DNA of 64,000 bases from Glaciecola blandensis (GTDB lineage Bacteria > Pseudomonadota > Gammaproteobacteria > Enterobacterales > Alteromonadaceae). Each line of letters begins with the position of its first letter. Positions within the stretch are counted from its first letter, which is position 1. The stretch spans positions 62,001 through 126,000 of the forward strand of contig NZ_JAVRIE010000005.1 in NCBI RefSeq assembly GCF_031846165.1. Reading direction: 5' to 3'. The notes under the pieces are model-generated. The model did no database searches, was not told where the DNA came from, and saw nothing but the letters and a program-made list of their open reading frames with translations. A program made the position numbers and the translations under genes. Of this stretch, positions 44,649-53,762 are shown one piece after another.

Positions 44649-44819
44649 CTAAGACTGCTTTTGCTCCTCTGCCTCTGCCTCGGCTTCAGCCTCAAGCTCT
44701 TTTTCTACTTTTTTGAGCTTTTTGATATCTGCGCCCAGTGAACGCTCTACTGTTTTCCTACCTAAAAATGCAATAGGACCGTAAGGGTATTTACGCTTGA
44801 AAAATTTTTTAAAAATCAT
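44649..44819 (-). CDS. Small basic/acidic protein of 56 residues
   Basis: The start at 44819 has a good ribosome site (AAGGA, 6-9 bases upstream), whereas the longer frame reaching 45110 lacks any and is not conserved-looking. The product begins MIFKKFFKRKYPYGPIAFLG, is basic and hydrophobic at the N terminus, and ends in a glutamate-alanine repeat (EAEAEAEAEE) and EQKQS. It could be peripheral at the membrane. Function unknown; convergent with the propeller gene, 4 bp apart. Confidence 0.55.
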   Translation of the reverse strand: MIFKKFFKRKYPYGPIAFLGRKTVERSLGADIKKLKKVEKELEAEAEAEAEEQKQS

Positions 44820-45092
44820 GATAAATCCTTTTTGAAAAATGAATGGATGTAGGTGCTTAGGAGATTTGCTTTTTTGCACTGACCTAGTGCCTATCATCCG
44901 GATTGCTGGAAATAATCGGAAAAACGTCTTAAACAGGTCAATATCCTTTTGATGTTTAAGATTTAAGGTCATATTAATGCATTTTACCGGTTTTGTCATT
45001 TTATTGTCATACGCAGATATAAAAAAAGGTTTCTGATAAGCCGATAAAAAAGGTAGAGTAATGAAGAGCTTTGAGTGGTCGATATATACTAA

Positions 45093-47237
45093 ATGAGCAA
45101 GCATGAGCAAAGTATGAAAAAGACAAACAACGCAGCAGTCAGAGATTGGCTTGTGTGTGCTCTCTTGTGCCTGTCTGCGATTGGCTTAAATGCCTTTGGT
45201 AATATAGCTATTTATGGCACGATCGAGCTTTATTTCGGCAGTATTGCTGCTCTTTTATCGATTCTTGTATTACCACTGCGCTTGAGTCTACTAGTTCTTT
45301 TGGCTAGCTTAGGTAGTTTCTACTCACAACTTGCCAATTTCTATTTTGTTGGGGTGCAGGCTCTCGAGTATTTCTTTGTACTAACCTTAGTGCGGTTGAA
45401 AATAAACTTTCTTGTGGCCGTGTTCTCTTTTTGGTTATCGATAGGCTTACCAAGCACCTTAAGTATCCTGCATTTCTTAAGCGATCAGAACCTGCGTTCC
45501 TCGTTATTTACTGGGGTTACAATTAGTTTAAACGGTTTTGTGTGTGGTATTTTTGCCTTGTTTGCCTATTGGTTTGTACCAACGGTTAGCCAGTTCAAGC
45601 GTTTTAATCCAAAAGCCCCACGCTTTTCAAATGTTGTTTTTGAATTGTGTATCGTCAGTGTCATTTTACCTACCATACTGGTCACGCTCGTATTTACTTG
45701 GCAATCTGCTGATGAAACAGAGAAGCGTATTAGTAAGGAGCTTGTTAGCGCCTCTTTGCAGTTCGATGAAATTATTACTGACCGTATTGAGCATAATCTA
45801 CACACTGTTATTTCGGCAGCAGAAACGATTCAAACGCTGCCATCCCTAAAGAACAAAGGGGCCTTATTAAACGCGGTTGCCAATTCAAATGACGACATTG
45901 AGAGTATGTTGGTGAGTGACGCATTAGGCAATGTGACAGTAGTCGCCCCTGAAGCTTACGCAGATATTTTCTCTAACCTAGAGAACTTAACTATTGCTCA
46001 GCGAAATTATTTTCAACAAGCTAAGACAACGCAGGAAGCGTTTATATCAAAGGTGTTAGAAGGACGGGGTTTAGGTAGTTTAGACATTGTGGCTATCGCT
46101 GCTCCTATCATGCGTGATGGTGAGTTCATCGGTATTGTGCAGGCAGCGACAAAGCTTGAACGAGTAGTGAATTTTGATGCATTGGATAGACTAGAGAATA
46201 ACGGAATTGACGTCATTGTGACGGATAATGCAAATGCTATTGTTTATAGCTCGCTGAATTTAGAGCTGGATCGGAAGTCACTTTTCGAAGTGCAGCGATC
46301 ATTTAACCCCTTTTTGAGAGATACGCCGGTACTCGATATCTCTGGTACACCTTTCATGTATGCCAGCAGTCAGAATCGATATGGATGGAATATTTATACA
46401 TTAGCGCCACCGTCTAAGGTATTCACCAGCATCGTGAATTACTTTTTGTATATTGGTTTGACACTACTCGTTTTACTTATTTTGATTGGTTTAATGGCGA
46501 ATAGGTTGGCAACAAAAATCACTCGCCCTTTGGTCAACTTAGAAGGCTTTTTAGAGCGCAAAATTTCAGTCGATAAACTGCTACCAGAATCTACCATTAG
46601 TCGGGAAATGGAAGCTGTAACTCACAGTTTAATTACGGCTAGAGAAGTGAGTGAAAACTTCCAAAAAAACCTAAAGCAGCAAGTTGATGACAAAACGAAA
46701 GCGCTTGAGGAACTAAACCTTAAATTGCTCGAAAGCTCTCAACGGGATGCGCTGACAAACTTGTATAACCGAGGTGCTTTTGATCAACTGGCACTTGTTG
46801 CCCATGAGAGCTTGGCGAGCCAACAAAGACCCTTCGCGCTCCTGTTGGCCGATATTGATTTTTTCAAGAAGGTGAATGATACTTTTGGCCATCAAGCGGG
46901 TGATCAGTGCATTATTGAAGTTGCTGAGGCGTTGCAAGAAATGTGTCACCAAGAGCATGACATTGTTGCGCGTTATGGTGGTGAAGAGTTTATTATTCTG
47001 ATTGATTGCGCTGATAGCAAAGACCCGGTGGCCTTTGTTGAAAGTATCAGGCAGCGTATTGAAGTGGGTCACGTCCAGTACAACGAGCATCGAATTAAAT
47101 TTACCATGAGTTGCGGATTAGTCTCTGTTCAGGACGATTTTTCACTTCCACTAGACCGCCTTATCACTATTGCAGATGAGCAGCTTTATACAAGCAAAAG
47201 AAGCGGTCGTAACCAAACTACTATTAGGGTTGTTTAG
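45093..47237 (+). CDS. Diguanylate cyclase with multi-helix membrane and Cache-like domains
   Basis: The 714-residue protein has about six membrane helices (residues 16-165) like a MASE-type domain, another helix near 190, a periplasmic double-Cache-like region (about 215-440), a helix (450-470), a coiled coil and a C-terminal GGDEF domain. The catalytic GGEEF is at 629-633, and DALTNLYNRGAFD and DIDFFKKVNDTFGHQAGD match active cyclases. The product-inhibition I-site (RxxD, five residues before GGEEF) reads QEHD here, so feedback inhibition is probably lost. The stop codon overlaps that of acpH, which is convergent. Confidence 0.9.
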   Translation: MSKHEQSMKKTNNAAVRDWLVCALLCLSAIGLNAFGNIAIYGTIELYFGSIAALLSILVLPLRLSLLVLLASLGSFYSQLANFYFVGVQALEYFFVLTLVRLKINFLVAVFSFWLSIGLPSTLSILHFLSDQNLRSSLFTGVTISLNGFVCGIFALFAYWFVPTVSQFKRFNPKAPRFSNVVFELCIVSVILPTILVTLVFTWQSADETEKRISKELVSASLQFDEIITDRIEHNLHTVISAAETIQTLPSLKNKGALLNAVANSNDDIESMLVSDALGNVTVVAPEAYADIFSNLENLTIAQRNYFQQAKTTQEAFISKVLEGRGLGSLDIVAIAAPIMRDGEFIGIVQAATKLERVVNFDALDRLENNGIDVIVTDNANAIVYSSLNLELDRKSLFEVQRSFNPFLRDTPVLDISGTPFMYASSQNRYGWNIYTLAPPSKVFTSIVNYFLYIGLTLLVLLILIGLMANRLATKITRPLVNLEGFLERKISVDKLLPESTISREMEAVTHSLITAREVSENFQKNLKQQVDDKTKALEELNLKLLESSQRDALTNLYNRGAFDQLALVAHESLASQQRPFALLLADIDFFKKVNDTFGHQAGDQCIIEVAEALQEMCHQEHDIVARYGGEEFIILIDCADSKDPVAFVESIRQRIEVGHVQYNEHRIKFTMSCGLVSVQDDFSLPLDRLITIADEQLYTSKRSGRNQTTIRVV

Positions 47238-47827
47238 TTCCAGATTGACTCAGACTCAGCTTTGACAAATTGAATTAGCTGGGGATAAAACAGCAAAAAA
47301 TGTGTCGAAAAAAGCGTTTTATTGTTTTGGACAAACTCATTCGCAGCCTCTGCAAACACTACTTTCCCTTTTAATCTTTTTTCAATTTGATAGTACGCGC
47401 GTTCACAACTCGATAAGGCTTGGTAATCACTGAGCCAGCGATATTCTAAAAGCCCTTTTCTAACTGCTTGAAAGCGACCCTTTACTGGGCTATCGAAATT
47501 CGCGAGTTTGCTATAGAAACGACTTAATAGATCATCCAGGCTCTCAGTTTCGAAGCTTTGCCAATGCTGACATAACAGGTGATCGAAATGAATATCGATA
47601 ACCACACCAGACATTCTACGAAGCTCTTTTGGAAAGCTTTCTCTTAAGTTTTTGATACTTTTGTGATGATCAGTAAAACTATCGATTCTTCGATGCAGTT
47701 TAATGCCATGTTGGTGCTCTTCGTCTAAATGAGAAAGCTCACTTCCTTTAACAAAGTCGCCGAGGAAGTTACCGACCATACTGGTTTCGCTTAGTTTGGC
47801 CAGATGGATGTGCGCTAAATAATTCAT
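47234..47827 (-). CDS. acpH: Acyl carrier protein phosphodiesterase AcpH
   Basis: The 197-residue protein has the family's N terminus MNYLAHIHLA, GNFLGDFVKG, LHRRIDSFTDHH and IDIHFDHLLC, with the conserved Asp and His metal ligands of the HD-like fold. It removes the 4'-phosphopantetheine group from holo-ACP. Overlaps the cyclase stop by four bases. Confidence 0.9.
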   Translation of the reverse strand: MNYLAHIHLAKLSETSMVGNFLGDFVKGSELSHLDEEHQHGIKLHRRIDSFTDHHKSIKNLRESFPKELRRMSGVVIDIHFDHLLCQHWQSFETESLDDLLSRFYSKLANFDSPVKGRFQAVRKGLLEYRWLSDYQALSSCERAYYQIEKRLKGKVVFAEAANEFVQNNKTLFSTHFLLFYPQLIQFVKAESESIWN

Positions 47828-47851
47828 ACTATGTGTATGTGGTGTAAGTGA

Positions 47852-49006
47852 TTAAAAACAAGCTGCAATAGCATCCAAGTCTTCAATGTCATTCATGATA
47901 TGCAAAGACAAGCGAAAAATGTTTTCACGGCGATCAAAGTGTATCTTGGCGCTTTTTAGCTTTCCTTCTACTTTATCCATATCATTCGCTCCCACACACA
48001 AGCTACCTCCTTGCTGCTCAATGTCTTTCAAGGCTGGTAGAATAGACACGGTACTTTTGGCTTGTAAGCGTTCAATTAAGCCTGCTTTGAGGTCCCTGTT
48101 GTAAGCGATTATGTTGTCGATACCAATCTTCAACATTAGCTCTATAGATGCACTTGCCATCACAAAGGGTGCTATGCTGGGCGTACCTCCCCAAAAGCGC
48201 TTTGCTGAGGATGCTGCTCGATAATGAAGTATATCAAATTCAAATGGATTTTGATGTGAAAACCAGCCAGTGATATCTGGCTCTAGCGTGTCAACTTGAT
48301 CTTGTTTCACATACATGTAGCCAGCGCCGGGGCCTCCGCAAAGCCACTTCACACATGATCCGAAAAGCGCGTCAACACCCCAATCTTGAACATCAATTTT
48401 GCTGATCCCTGCTGATTGAGCAACATCAACTAAGGCATATACGCCTTGTTTTTTGGCTAAGTGACCTAAGGCTTTCACATCTGACTTTTGAGATGTGTTT
48501 GAATGCACATGAGTAAACAGACAAGCCAAAACATCATGAGCCTTTAGGGCGGTATTCCATCCGTCTATGTCGTTAGGTTCGCAGTGGACGAGTGCGAGTT
48601 TTAAGCCATGGCTTTGTGCTAAACCGCTGACCACAAAACCCATTGAGGCAAAAGCGTCTTTATGCATCAATACAGTGCGACGATTTTGGTTTTTATCTAA
48701 CTTCGCAATTGCTGTTAAGTACGCTGAAAAGCCCGAGGCTAGATTAGTTTGGGGGCAGATCACACTTTCATCAGCGTTAATCAGGCTTCCTACCTTGACA
48801 CAAAAGTCATCAATGACTTCTAGCCAATGTGGCCAAGCATCGCCCCCCAACTCAGCCCAAGGATTAAGGTAATGTTGCTTAAGTGCAGCTTCTGCAACTC
48901 GTGGTAAAGGCCCTACTGAATGGGATAGAGCGTAGGTTCCCTTGGTTGGATAAAAGTGTTCTTTATACCCTTTGGCGTGGTTCTCAAGGCCTAGATCAGT
49001 TTTCAA
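47852..49006 (-). CDS. Class V aminotransferase (PLP-dependent, kynureninase/NifS-like)
   Basis: The 384-residue protein has the PLP-binding DVAQSAGISKID and the Schiff-base lysine in SCVKWLCGGPGAG, in a class V fold with QTNLASGFSAYL and GGTPSIAPF. The closest pattern is kynureninase or an isopenicillin-N epimerase-like subgroup rather than a cysteine desulfurase, which has a different cysteine loop. The start is a TTG with GAG upstream. The substrate is not clear and acpH follows on the same strand. Confidence 0.82.
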   Translation of the reverse strand: MKTDLGLENHAKGYKEHFYPTKGTYALSHSVGPLPRVAEAALKQHYLNPWAELGGDAWPHWLEVIDDFCVKVGSLINADESVICPQTNLASGFSAYLTAIAKLDKNQNRRTVLMHKDAFASMGFVVSGLAQSHGLKLALVHCEPNDIDGWNTALKAHDVLACLFTHVHSNTSQKSDVKALGHLAKKQGVYALVDVAQSAGISKIDVQDWGVDALFGSCVKWLCGGPGAGYMYVKQDQVDTLEPDITGWFSHQNPFEFDILHYRAASSAKRFWGGTPSIAPFVMASASIELMLKIGIDNIIAYNRDLKAGLIERLQAKSTVSILPALKDIEQQGGSLCVGANDMDKVEGKLKSAKIHFDRRENIFRLSLHIMNDIEDLDAIAACF

Positions 49007-49178
49007 AACTCATACCTTTATGTTGATTTTGGTAACGCAAAGTCGTACTGCTTTGTTATCCTATTCTTTCAGGATTGTATTTTTGCATAGAGTGAATAGA
49101 TAAAGCACATTTTATTTTTAACTCGGCAAGCAGGATGTGATTGAAGTATTGATATCAAACATAGAGAACAGCTACATA

Positions 49179-49679
49179 ATGAGAGCACAAAAAGGCTTTA
49201 CCCTTATCGAATTAATTCTAGTGATTATTCTTTTGAGCATTCTCTCTGTAGTCGCTATTCCGCGTTTTTTAAACTTTGCTGAAGATGCTAATCGCGCTGC
49301 GTTTAAAGGTATCGCCTCAGCATTTAGAAGTGGTGTAGATCAGGTTCATATCGCATGGTTAGTCCGAGCTAATGGGCAGGCAGTGCAAGATTTCATCCCA
49401 ATCAGCGACCCAGCAGTGTTAGGCGACTTATCTGTCAACAGCTTTGGGTATCCAGCCGATACGCGTGGTACCAGTCTTACTTTAAATAGCACCAATGATT
49501 GTTTGGATGTGTGGCGTGCAGTATTGTCGACACAAGACGCATCAGTAAATAACAATAGCAATCAAACGTTTCAAGGCGTTTACCTTGGCGGCGGTTCATG
49601 TCGTTATACATATAATGCAGAGCCAAGCTTTACTGTGGTATACAACTCTATCACCGGTGAAATAACCATAAACGACTGA
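49179..49679 (+). CDS. Type IV prepilin-like protein (second orphan MSHA-type pilin)
   Basis: The ATG at 49179 gives the leader MRAQKG, cut before FTLIELILVIILLSIL with Glu5; the longer GTG frame from 49137 would make a leader too long. The mature part has SVVAIPRFLNFAEDANRAAF, which parallels the other prepilin (12231-12776), and ends with paired cysteines (NDCLDVW, GSCRYTYN). 166 residues. No pilus assembly gene lies nearby. Confidence 0.8.
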   Translation: MRAQKGFTLIELILVIILLSILSVVAIPRFLNFAEDANRAAFKGIASAFRSGVDQVHIAWLVRANGQAVQDFIPISDPAVLGDLSVNSFGYPADTRGTSLTLNSTNDCLDVWRAVLSTQDASVNNNSNQTFQGVYLGGGSCRYTYNAEPSFTVVYNSITGEITIND

Positions 49680-49763
49680 GCTTGACGGGCAACCCTCAGC
49701 TACATCCTGCTTCACTAGCGTATCGCGTGAACGACTTTCTTATGTTACCCATTTAACATGCTA

Positions 49764-49791
49764 TTAACTTAATCGTTTAAGGTGTTATAAT
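49764..49791 (+). promoter_or_regulatory. Candidate sigma-70 promoter for the GH97 gene
   Basis: TTAACT (49764-49769) and a perfect TATAAT (49786-49791) are 16 bases apart, 42 bases before the ATG at 49834. AAGGAG is in the leader. Confidence 0.55.
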
Positions 49792-49833
49792 TAGGGCTAC
49801 TTCATAAAACACCTCGTTTTCAAGGAGAGCTAC

Positions 49834-51903
49834 ATGCGGTTTCTAATATTATTAAGTTCACTGGTGCTGGTTAGTGTCAGCGATATTGCTCACGCAAAAG
49901 ATGTGCTAGTAGAGTCGCCAAACAAAACGATTCAACTAGTCTTTACTGATGATAATGACCTTGCTCAATATAAGTTAATCTATAAGGGCAAAGAGTTAAT
50001 CAAACCAAGCAAGCTTGGTTTTACATTCGTAAAAGCCCCTTCATTTTATCGTGACTTTTCATTAAGTGAAGTCAGTCGCAACGCTGTCGATTTAACTTGG
50101 GAACAACCTTGGGGTGAGCAACGTTTAATCCGTGATCACCACAATGAAGTACTAGTGTCGTTTACCCATAAAGTCGACAAAAACATATCTTTCTTGGTTC
50201 GAGCTAGAGTCTTTAATGACGGTATTGGGTTTCGGTATGAAGTGAAAAACCAAGGTGAGTTAGCAATCACTCGTGAATTGACCGAGTTTTTCTTACCCGA
50301 CTCTCACGCCGGTAAAGCCTACTGGATCCCAGGACAAGGTCGAGAGCGCTACGAGTATCTTTATAATGAAACACTGTTGAATCAAGTGGCAACTGCTCAT
50401 ACACCGATGACAGTTGAATATCCAGATGGAACCCATGTTGCAATCCACGAAGCAGCCTTAGTTGATTTTGCGGGCATGAGTTTGACTAAACAAGAATTAG
50501 GTAAGTTTACTGCGGATCTCGCTCCAAGAGCAGACGGTGTGCTTGTGCGAAAGAAAGGGGATTTTACTTCTCCCTGGCGCACAATTACGGTGGGTGATAG
50601 TGCCGTGTCATTGATCAATTCTTACATATCATTAAACTTGAACGAACCAAATAAACTCGGCGATGTAAGCTGGGTTGAACCCGGTAAATATATTGGTATT
50701 TGGTGGGGAATGCATATCGATAAATTTAGCTGGGGTTCGGGCGAAAAACACGGCGCCACAACCGAGAGAGCTATTGAATACATGGATTTTGCGGCGAAAC
50801 ATGGATTCGATGGTGTATTGGTTGAAGGTTGGAATACTGGTTGGGATGGTGATTGGATTGCTAACTCCGAACTTTTTTCATTTACACAAAGCTACCCTGA
50901 TTTCGACATAAAAAAGGTGACCGACCACGCTAAAAGTGTTGGGATAAAACTCATTGGACACCATGAAACTTCAGGTGGAATTACCAATTATGAAAGCCAA
51001 ATGGAAGCCGGTTTTGCACTATATGAGAAAGTCGGTGTTGCACAAATTAAAACAGGTTATGTTGCTCATGGACAAAACCTAAAACGTCGAGACGAAAACG
51101 GCATCATGCGCTACGAATATACCGATAGCCAAGATGTGGTTAATCATTTCATTAAAAATGTCAGTACCGCAGCAAAATATAATTTATCTATTAACACGCA
51201 TGAATCAGTCAAAGACACCGGGCTTCGAAGAACTTACCCGAACTGGATATCTAGAGAAAGTGCTCGTGGTCAGGAATACAATTCGGGCTGGGCAGCACCG
51301 AATCCGCCTAGTCATATTCCACTCTTGGCATTTACTCGCATGTTATCCGGCCCAATGGACTTCACGCCAGGCATATTTGATTTGGATTATGAAAGGGTCA
51401 ATGAAGGCGGCCCAGAGTGGGGAAATAAAGAATTCTTACGACCACTGAGCACAATCGCTCGCCAGTTGGCACAATATGTTGTGATTTATAGTCCCATTCA
51501 AATGGCCGCAGACCTCCCTCAAAATTACGAAAATAAGCCTTCTCCCTTTCAGTTTATTAAAGATGTGCCAACGGATTGGGAAGAAACTCGTGCCTTGCAA
51601 GGAAAGGTTGGTGACTATGTTGTGATTGCGAGAAAAGAGAAAAAGCATCGTCAGTATTCCGGTAACGACTGGTACTTGGGGGCTATTACTGATGAGAAAG
51701 AGCGAACCGTGACAGTCGCACTCGATTTTCTATCAGATGATGCTACTTACGAGGCACAGATATATAGAGATGGCGACAAGGTAGATTTCAAAACTAACCC
51801 ATACGACATCATCATTGAAACGAAGAAGGTGAAAAAGGGTGATCTTATTAAACTTAGGTTAGCTGCTGCTGGTGGCGCTGCAGTGCGTTTTAAGCTTCTA
51901 TAA
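49834..51903 (+). CDS. GH97 alpha-glucosidase/alpha-galactosidase-family enzyme
   Basis: The 689-residue protein has a signal peptide and the three-domain GH97 layout: N-terminal beta-sandwich, catalytic barrel and C-terminal domain. Barrel motifs are VLVEGWNTGWDGDW, IGHHETSGGITNY, THESVKDTGLRRTYPN and ARGQEYN, followed by FTPGIFDL. Glutamates in HHETS, HES and GQE correspond, from recall of SusB, to the base and acid of the inverting alpha-glucosidase subgroup; retaining members have Asp instead. It probably acts in the periplasm on alpha-glucans or related sugars. It has its own promoter and ribosome site, and no SusCD or regulator adjacent. Confidence 0.9.
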   Translation: MRFLILLSSLVLVSVSDIAHAKDVLVESPNKTIQLVFTDDNDLAQYKLIYKGKELIKPSKLGFTFVKAPSFYRDFSLSEVSRNAVDLTWEQPWGEQRLIRDHHNEVLVSFTHKVDKNISFLVRARVFNDGIGFRYEVKNQGELAITRELTEFFLPDSHAGKAYWIPGQGRERYEYLYNETLLNQVATAHTPMTVEYPDGTHVAIHEAALVDFAGMSLTKQELGKFTADLAPRADGVLVRKKGDFTSPWRTITVGDSAVSLINSYISLNLNEPNKLGDVSWVEPGKYIGIWWGMHIDKFSWGSGEKHGATTERAIEYMDFAAKHGFDGVLVEGWNTGWDGDWIANSELFSFTQSYPDFDIKKVTDHAKSVGIKLIGHHETSGGITNYESQMEAGFALYEKVGVAQIKTGYVAHGQNLKRRDENGIMRYEYTDSQDVVNHFIKNVSTAAKYNLSINTHESVKDTGLRRTYPNWISRESARGQEYNSGWAAPNPPSHIPLLAFTRMLSGPMDFTPGIFDLDYERVNEGGPEWGNKEFLRPLSTIARQLAQYVVIYSPIQMAADLPQNYENKPSPFQFIKDVPTDWEETRALQGKVGDYVVIARKEKKHRQYSGNDWYLGAITDEKERTVTVALDFLSDDATYEAQIYRDGDKVDFKTNPYDIIIETKKVKKGDLIKLRLAAAGGAAVRFKLL

Positions 51904-52006
51904 ACCATCACATTAATGAATGTAATGCATATCGATATATAAATATTATTGTGTTCTGATTCTTCGTATAGTTTCACTATTCAAGATGAGCCTTCGGAGA
52001 GTTAGA

Positions 52007-52408
52007 ATGAAATTGTGCAATTTTGCAAAAGTAGCGAAAGAAATAATCTTAAGCGGTTTACTCGCTTTGTCTTTATTTGCTTTGCTAGCAGGTCAAAGTG
52101 CAAGGGCAAATGTCGAGCAAGATGTGCCTGTTGAGCTTGAAAAGAAGATTGCAACAAGCATTGCTACATTGACTGTTTTGGAACAAGCCTATTTTGAAGA
52201 GAAGCAGCGATTAAGTCATATAGAATTAGCATTTCAAAACAATGAAAAGGGAATAGCGGAAGTTTTTGAGCAAGCTATTGTCTTTCATAATTTAGAGGAT
52301 GCACTAATAACAGTGAGAGCAAGTCTGGTTAAAGAGCTTCTGCTTTTGAAGGCTTCGCAAGTTTATGAGAACGGCACTGCCGAGACAAAGAAAGCCCGTT
52401 TACTTTAA
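52007..52408 (+). CDS. Small secreted helical protein of unknown function
   Basis: The ATG at 52007 has GGAGA upstream, so it is preferred over the ATG at 51986; the product is 133 residues. A hydrophobic signal segment (ILSGLLALSLFALLAG) ends in SARA-N, then the rest is mostly helical and charged. No family recognised. Its 3' end overlaps the convergent DUF5062-like gene by nine bases. Confidence 0.6.
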   Translation: MKLCNFAKVAKEIILSGLLALSLFALLAGQSARANVEQDVPVELEKKIATSIATLTVLEQAYFEEKQRLSHIELAFQNNEKGIAEVFEQAIVFHNLEDALITVRASLVKELLLLKASQVYENGTAETKKARLL

Positions 52409-52660
52409 TAGTTCATGGTCTTCAGGTAACTGATGCATTATCCAGACAACTAAGCGACGCTTTAAACTAGCTAAGTCTTCCTTATCTTCTGGAAGCGCTG
52501 TTATTAACTTATCATGCACTAATAGGCGATATAGACTTTCAATTTTCTGCTTGGCGGAATCGGTTGCGGAAAAGCCATTGTACCCTCGTTTCTTTGCATA
52601 ACCTTCTGCGATGAATAGGGCCTTCTTAAGCAGTGCTGCTTCGTTCTTAATTTTTTTCAT
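52400..52660 (-). CDS. DUF5062-like small protein
   Basis: The 86-residue protein reads MKKIKNEAALLKKALFIAEGYAKKRG and KQKIESLYRLLVHDKLITAL, which I recognise as the DUF5062 family of Vibrio/Shewanella-type bacteria. It is helical and soluble; function unknown. Convergent with the secreted helical protein. Confidence 0.72.
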   Translation of the reverse strand: MKKIKNEAALLKKALFIAEGYAKKRGYNGFSATDSAKQKIESLYRLLVHDKLITALPEDKEDLASLKRRLVVWIMHQLPEDHELLK

Positions 52661-52709
52661 TCAAGCCTCCAGCTTCTTTTCAACAGCTTAACCTAAGTTA
52701 GCCTGACAT

Positions 52710-53720
52710 TCACCATTTGGCTTTCTCTTCGCTTTTGTAGAAACGCCAAACAAACGCAGCGGCAATAGAATAAGTGACTTCCTTTTCAAATAATGGACTG
52801 TCCTTATTAGCTGCTTGGCTATGTAGTTGTACTGAGCTCCCAATGAAGGCTCTGATGTCTTCACTCACTCTAAAAGAGACTCCCAAAGAAAGTTCAGAGC
52901 CTAGGTACCCAGATTTAGCATTGAATGCGGGTCTTTCAGGTGTGGCAAACTCAGGACTGACCTCATAGAAATAATCGTGTGTTCTTTCCGTTGCAAAAAT
53001 GGCACCGAACGACACCGTTATAGCGGTATCTTCGTGTTTGAAGCCGCGATGTTGATAGGACAATTGCGGCTCGAAAATAAAACCACGATCGTCGATACTA
53101 CCAAAGTCTGTTGAGAAAACCGCTCGCGCTTGCAAGCGCAGATCCAAACGACCTTTACCTAAATTTGTGCCAGTACTTTTACCTTGCGTATTTTTATCAA
53201 AGTCATAATCGCCCAATTTAAATATCATTTGAGGACCAATCTCAGCTAAAAAATCGAGTTCTGGCATGCCTTCTCGAGCACTATTGTCCTCACTGTCGGC
53301 AGGCAATGCTGCACCAAAAGAGAAGTCTATTTCAAAGTTTTCATTTTCAACGACCACTGCTCTAGCGCCACCCCCGTCCCCAATGCGAAAGGTTTCGCCG
53401 CGATAAACAACGAAAGGTAAGACCAATCCAAAAGACCGACTATCACCAGATGCTGGATACTTTGGGCTATAAAAGGCCCCGCCGCCTGCACCAAACTCCC
53501 AGAGTGATAATTCTTCGTTGAGGTTTTCGAAACCGGTTAAGCTTCTTTCCATAGGGAGATCAGCTTTAGCGACATCATCACCTAAGGAAACACGGTTCTT
53601 TTTGTCATTTTCAGCATTGCTTTCGATTTCATTTGCTGCATGTGCACAAAGGGACGAGAATAAAAGAACGCACGCAATAAAAAGAGGTTTATGCGTGCGT
53701 TTTTTGTTTGGCTTGGTCAT
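52710..53720 (-). CDS. MipA/OmpV-family outer-membrane protein
   Basis: The 336-residue protein has a signal peptide (ending CAHAA), then LWEFGAGGGAFYSPKYPASGDSRSFGLVLPFVVYRGETFRI, the hallmark of MipA/OmpV proteins, and a beta-barrel ending in YSIAAAFVWRFYK. MipA in E. coli scaffolds murein enzymes; OmpV in Vibrio is a porin-like protein. It follows the molybdenum hydroxylase operon 43 bp downstream, same strand, and may be cotranscribed. Confidence 0.85.
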   Translation of the reverse strand: MTKPNKKRTHKPLFIACVLLFSSLCAHAANEIESNAENDKKNRVSLGDDVAKADLPMERSLTGFENLNEELSLWEFGAGGGAFYSPKYPASGDSRSFGLVLPFVVYRGETFRIGDGGGARAVVVENENFEIDFSFGAALPADSEDNSAREGMPELDFLAEIGPQMIFKLGDYDFDKNTQGKSTGTNLGKGRLDLRLQARAVFSTDFGSIDDRGFIFEPQLSYQHRGFKHEDTAITVSFGAIFATERTHDYFYEVSPEFATPERPAFNAKSGYLGSELSLGVSFRVSEDIRAFIGSSVQLHSQAANKDSPLFEKEVTYSIAAAFVWRFYKSEEKAKW

Positions 53721-53762
53721 ATTTGCTCATTTAAAACTTTCGGTCATGAGGCTTATACGTAC

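Noticed and set aside
44820..45110. Long frame upstream of the 56-residue small protein
   Set aside because: No ribosome site, low-complexity antisense-like sequence, and overlap with the start of the cyclase gene.
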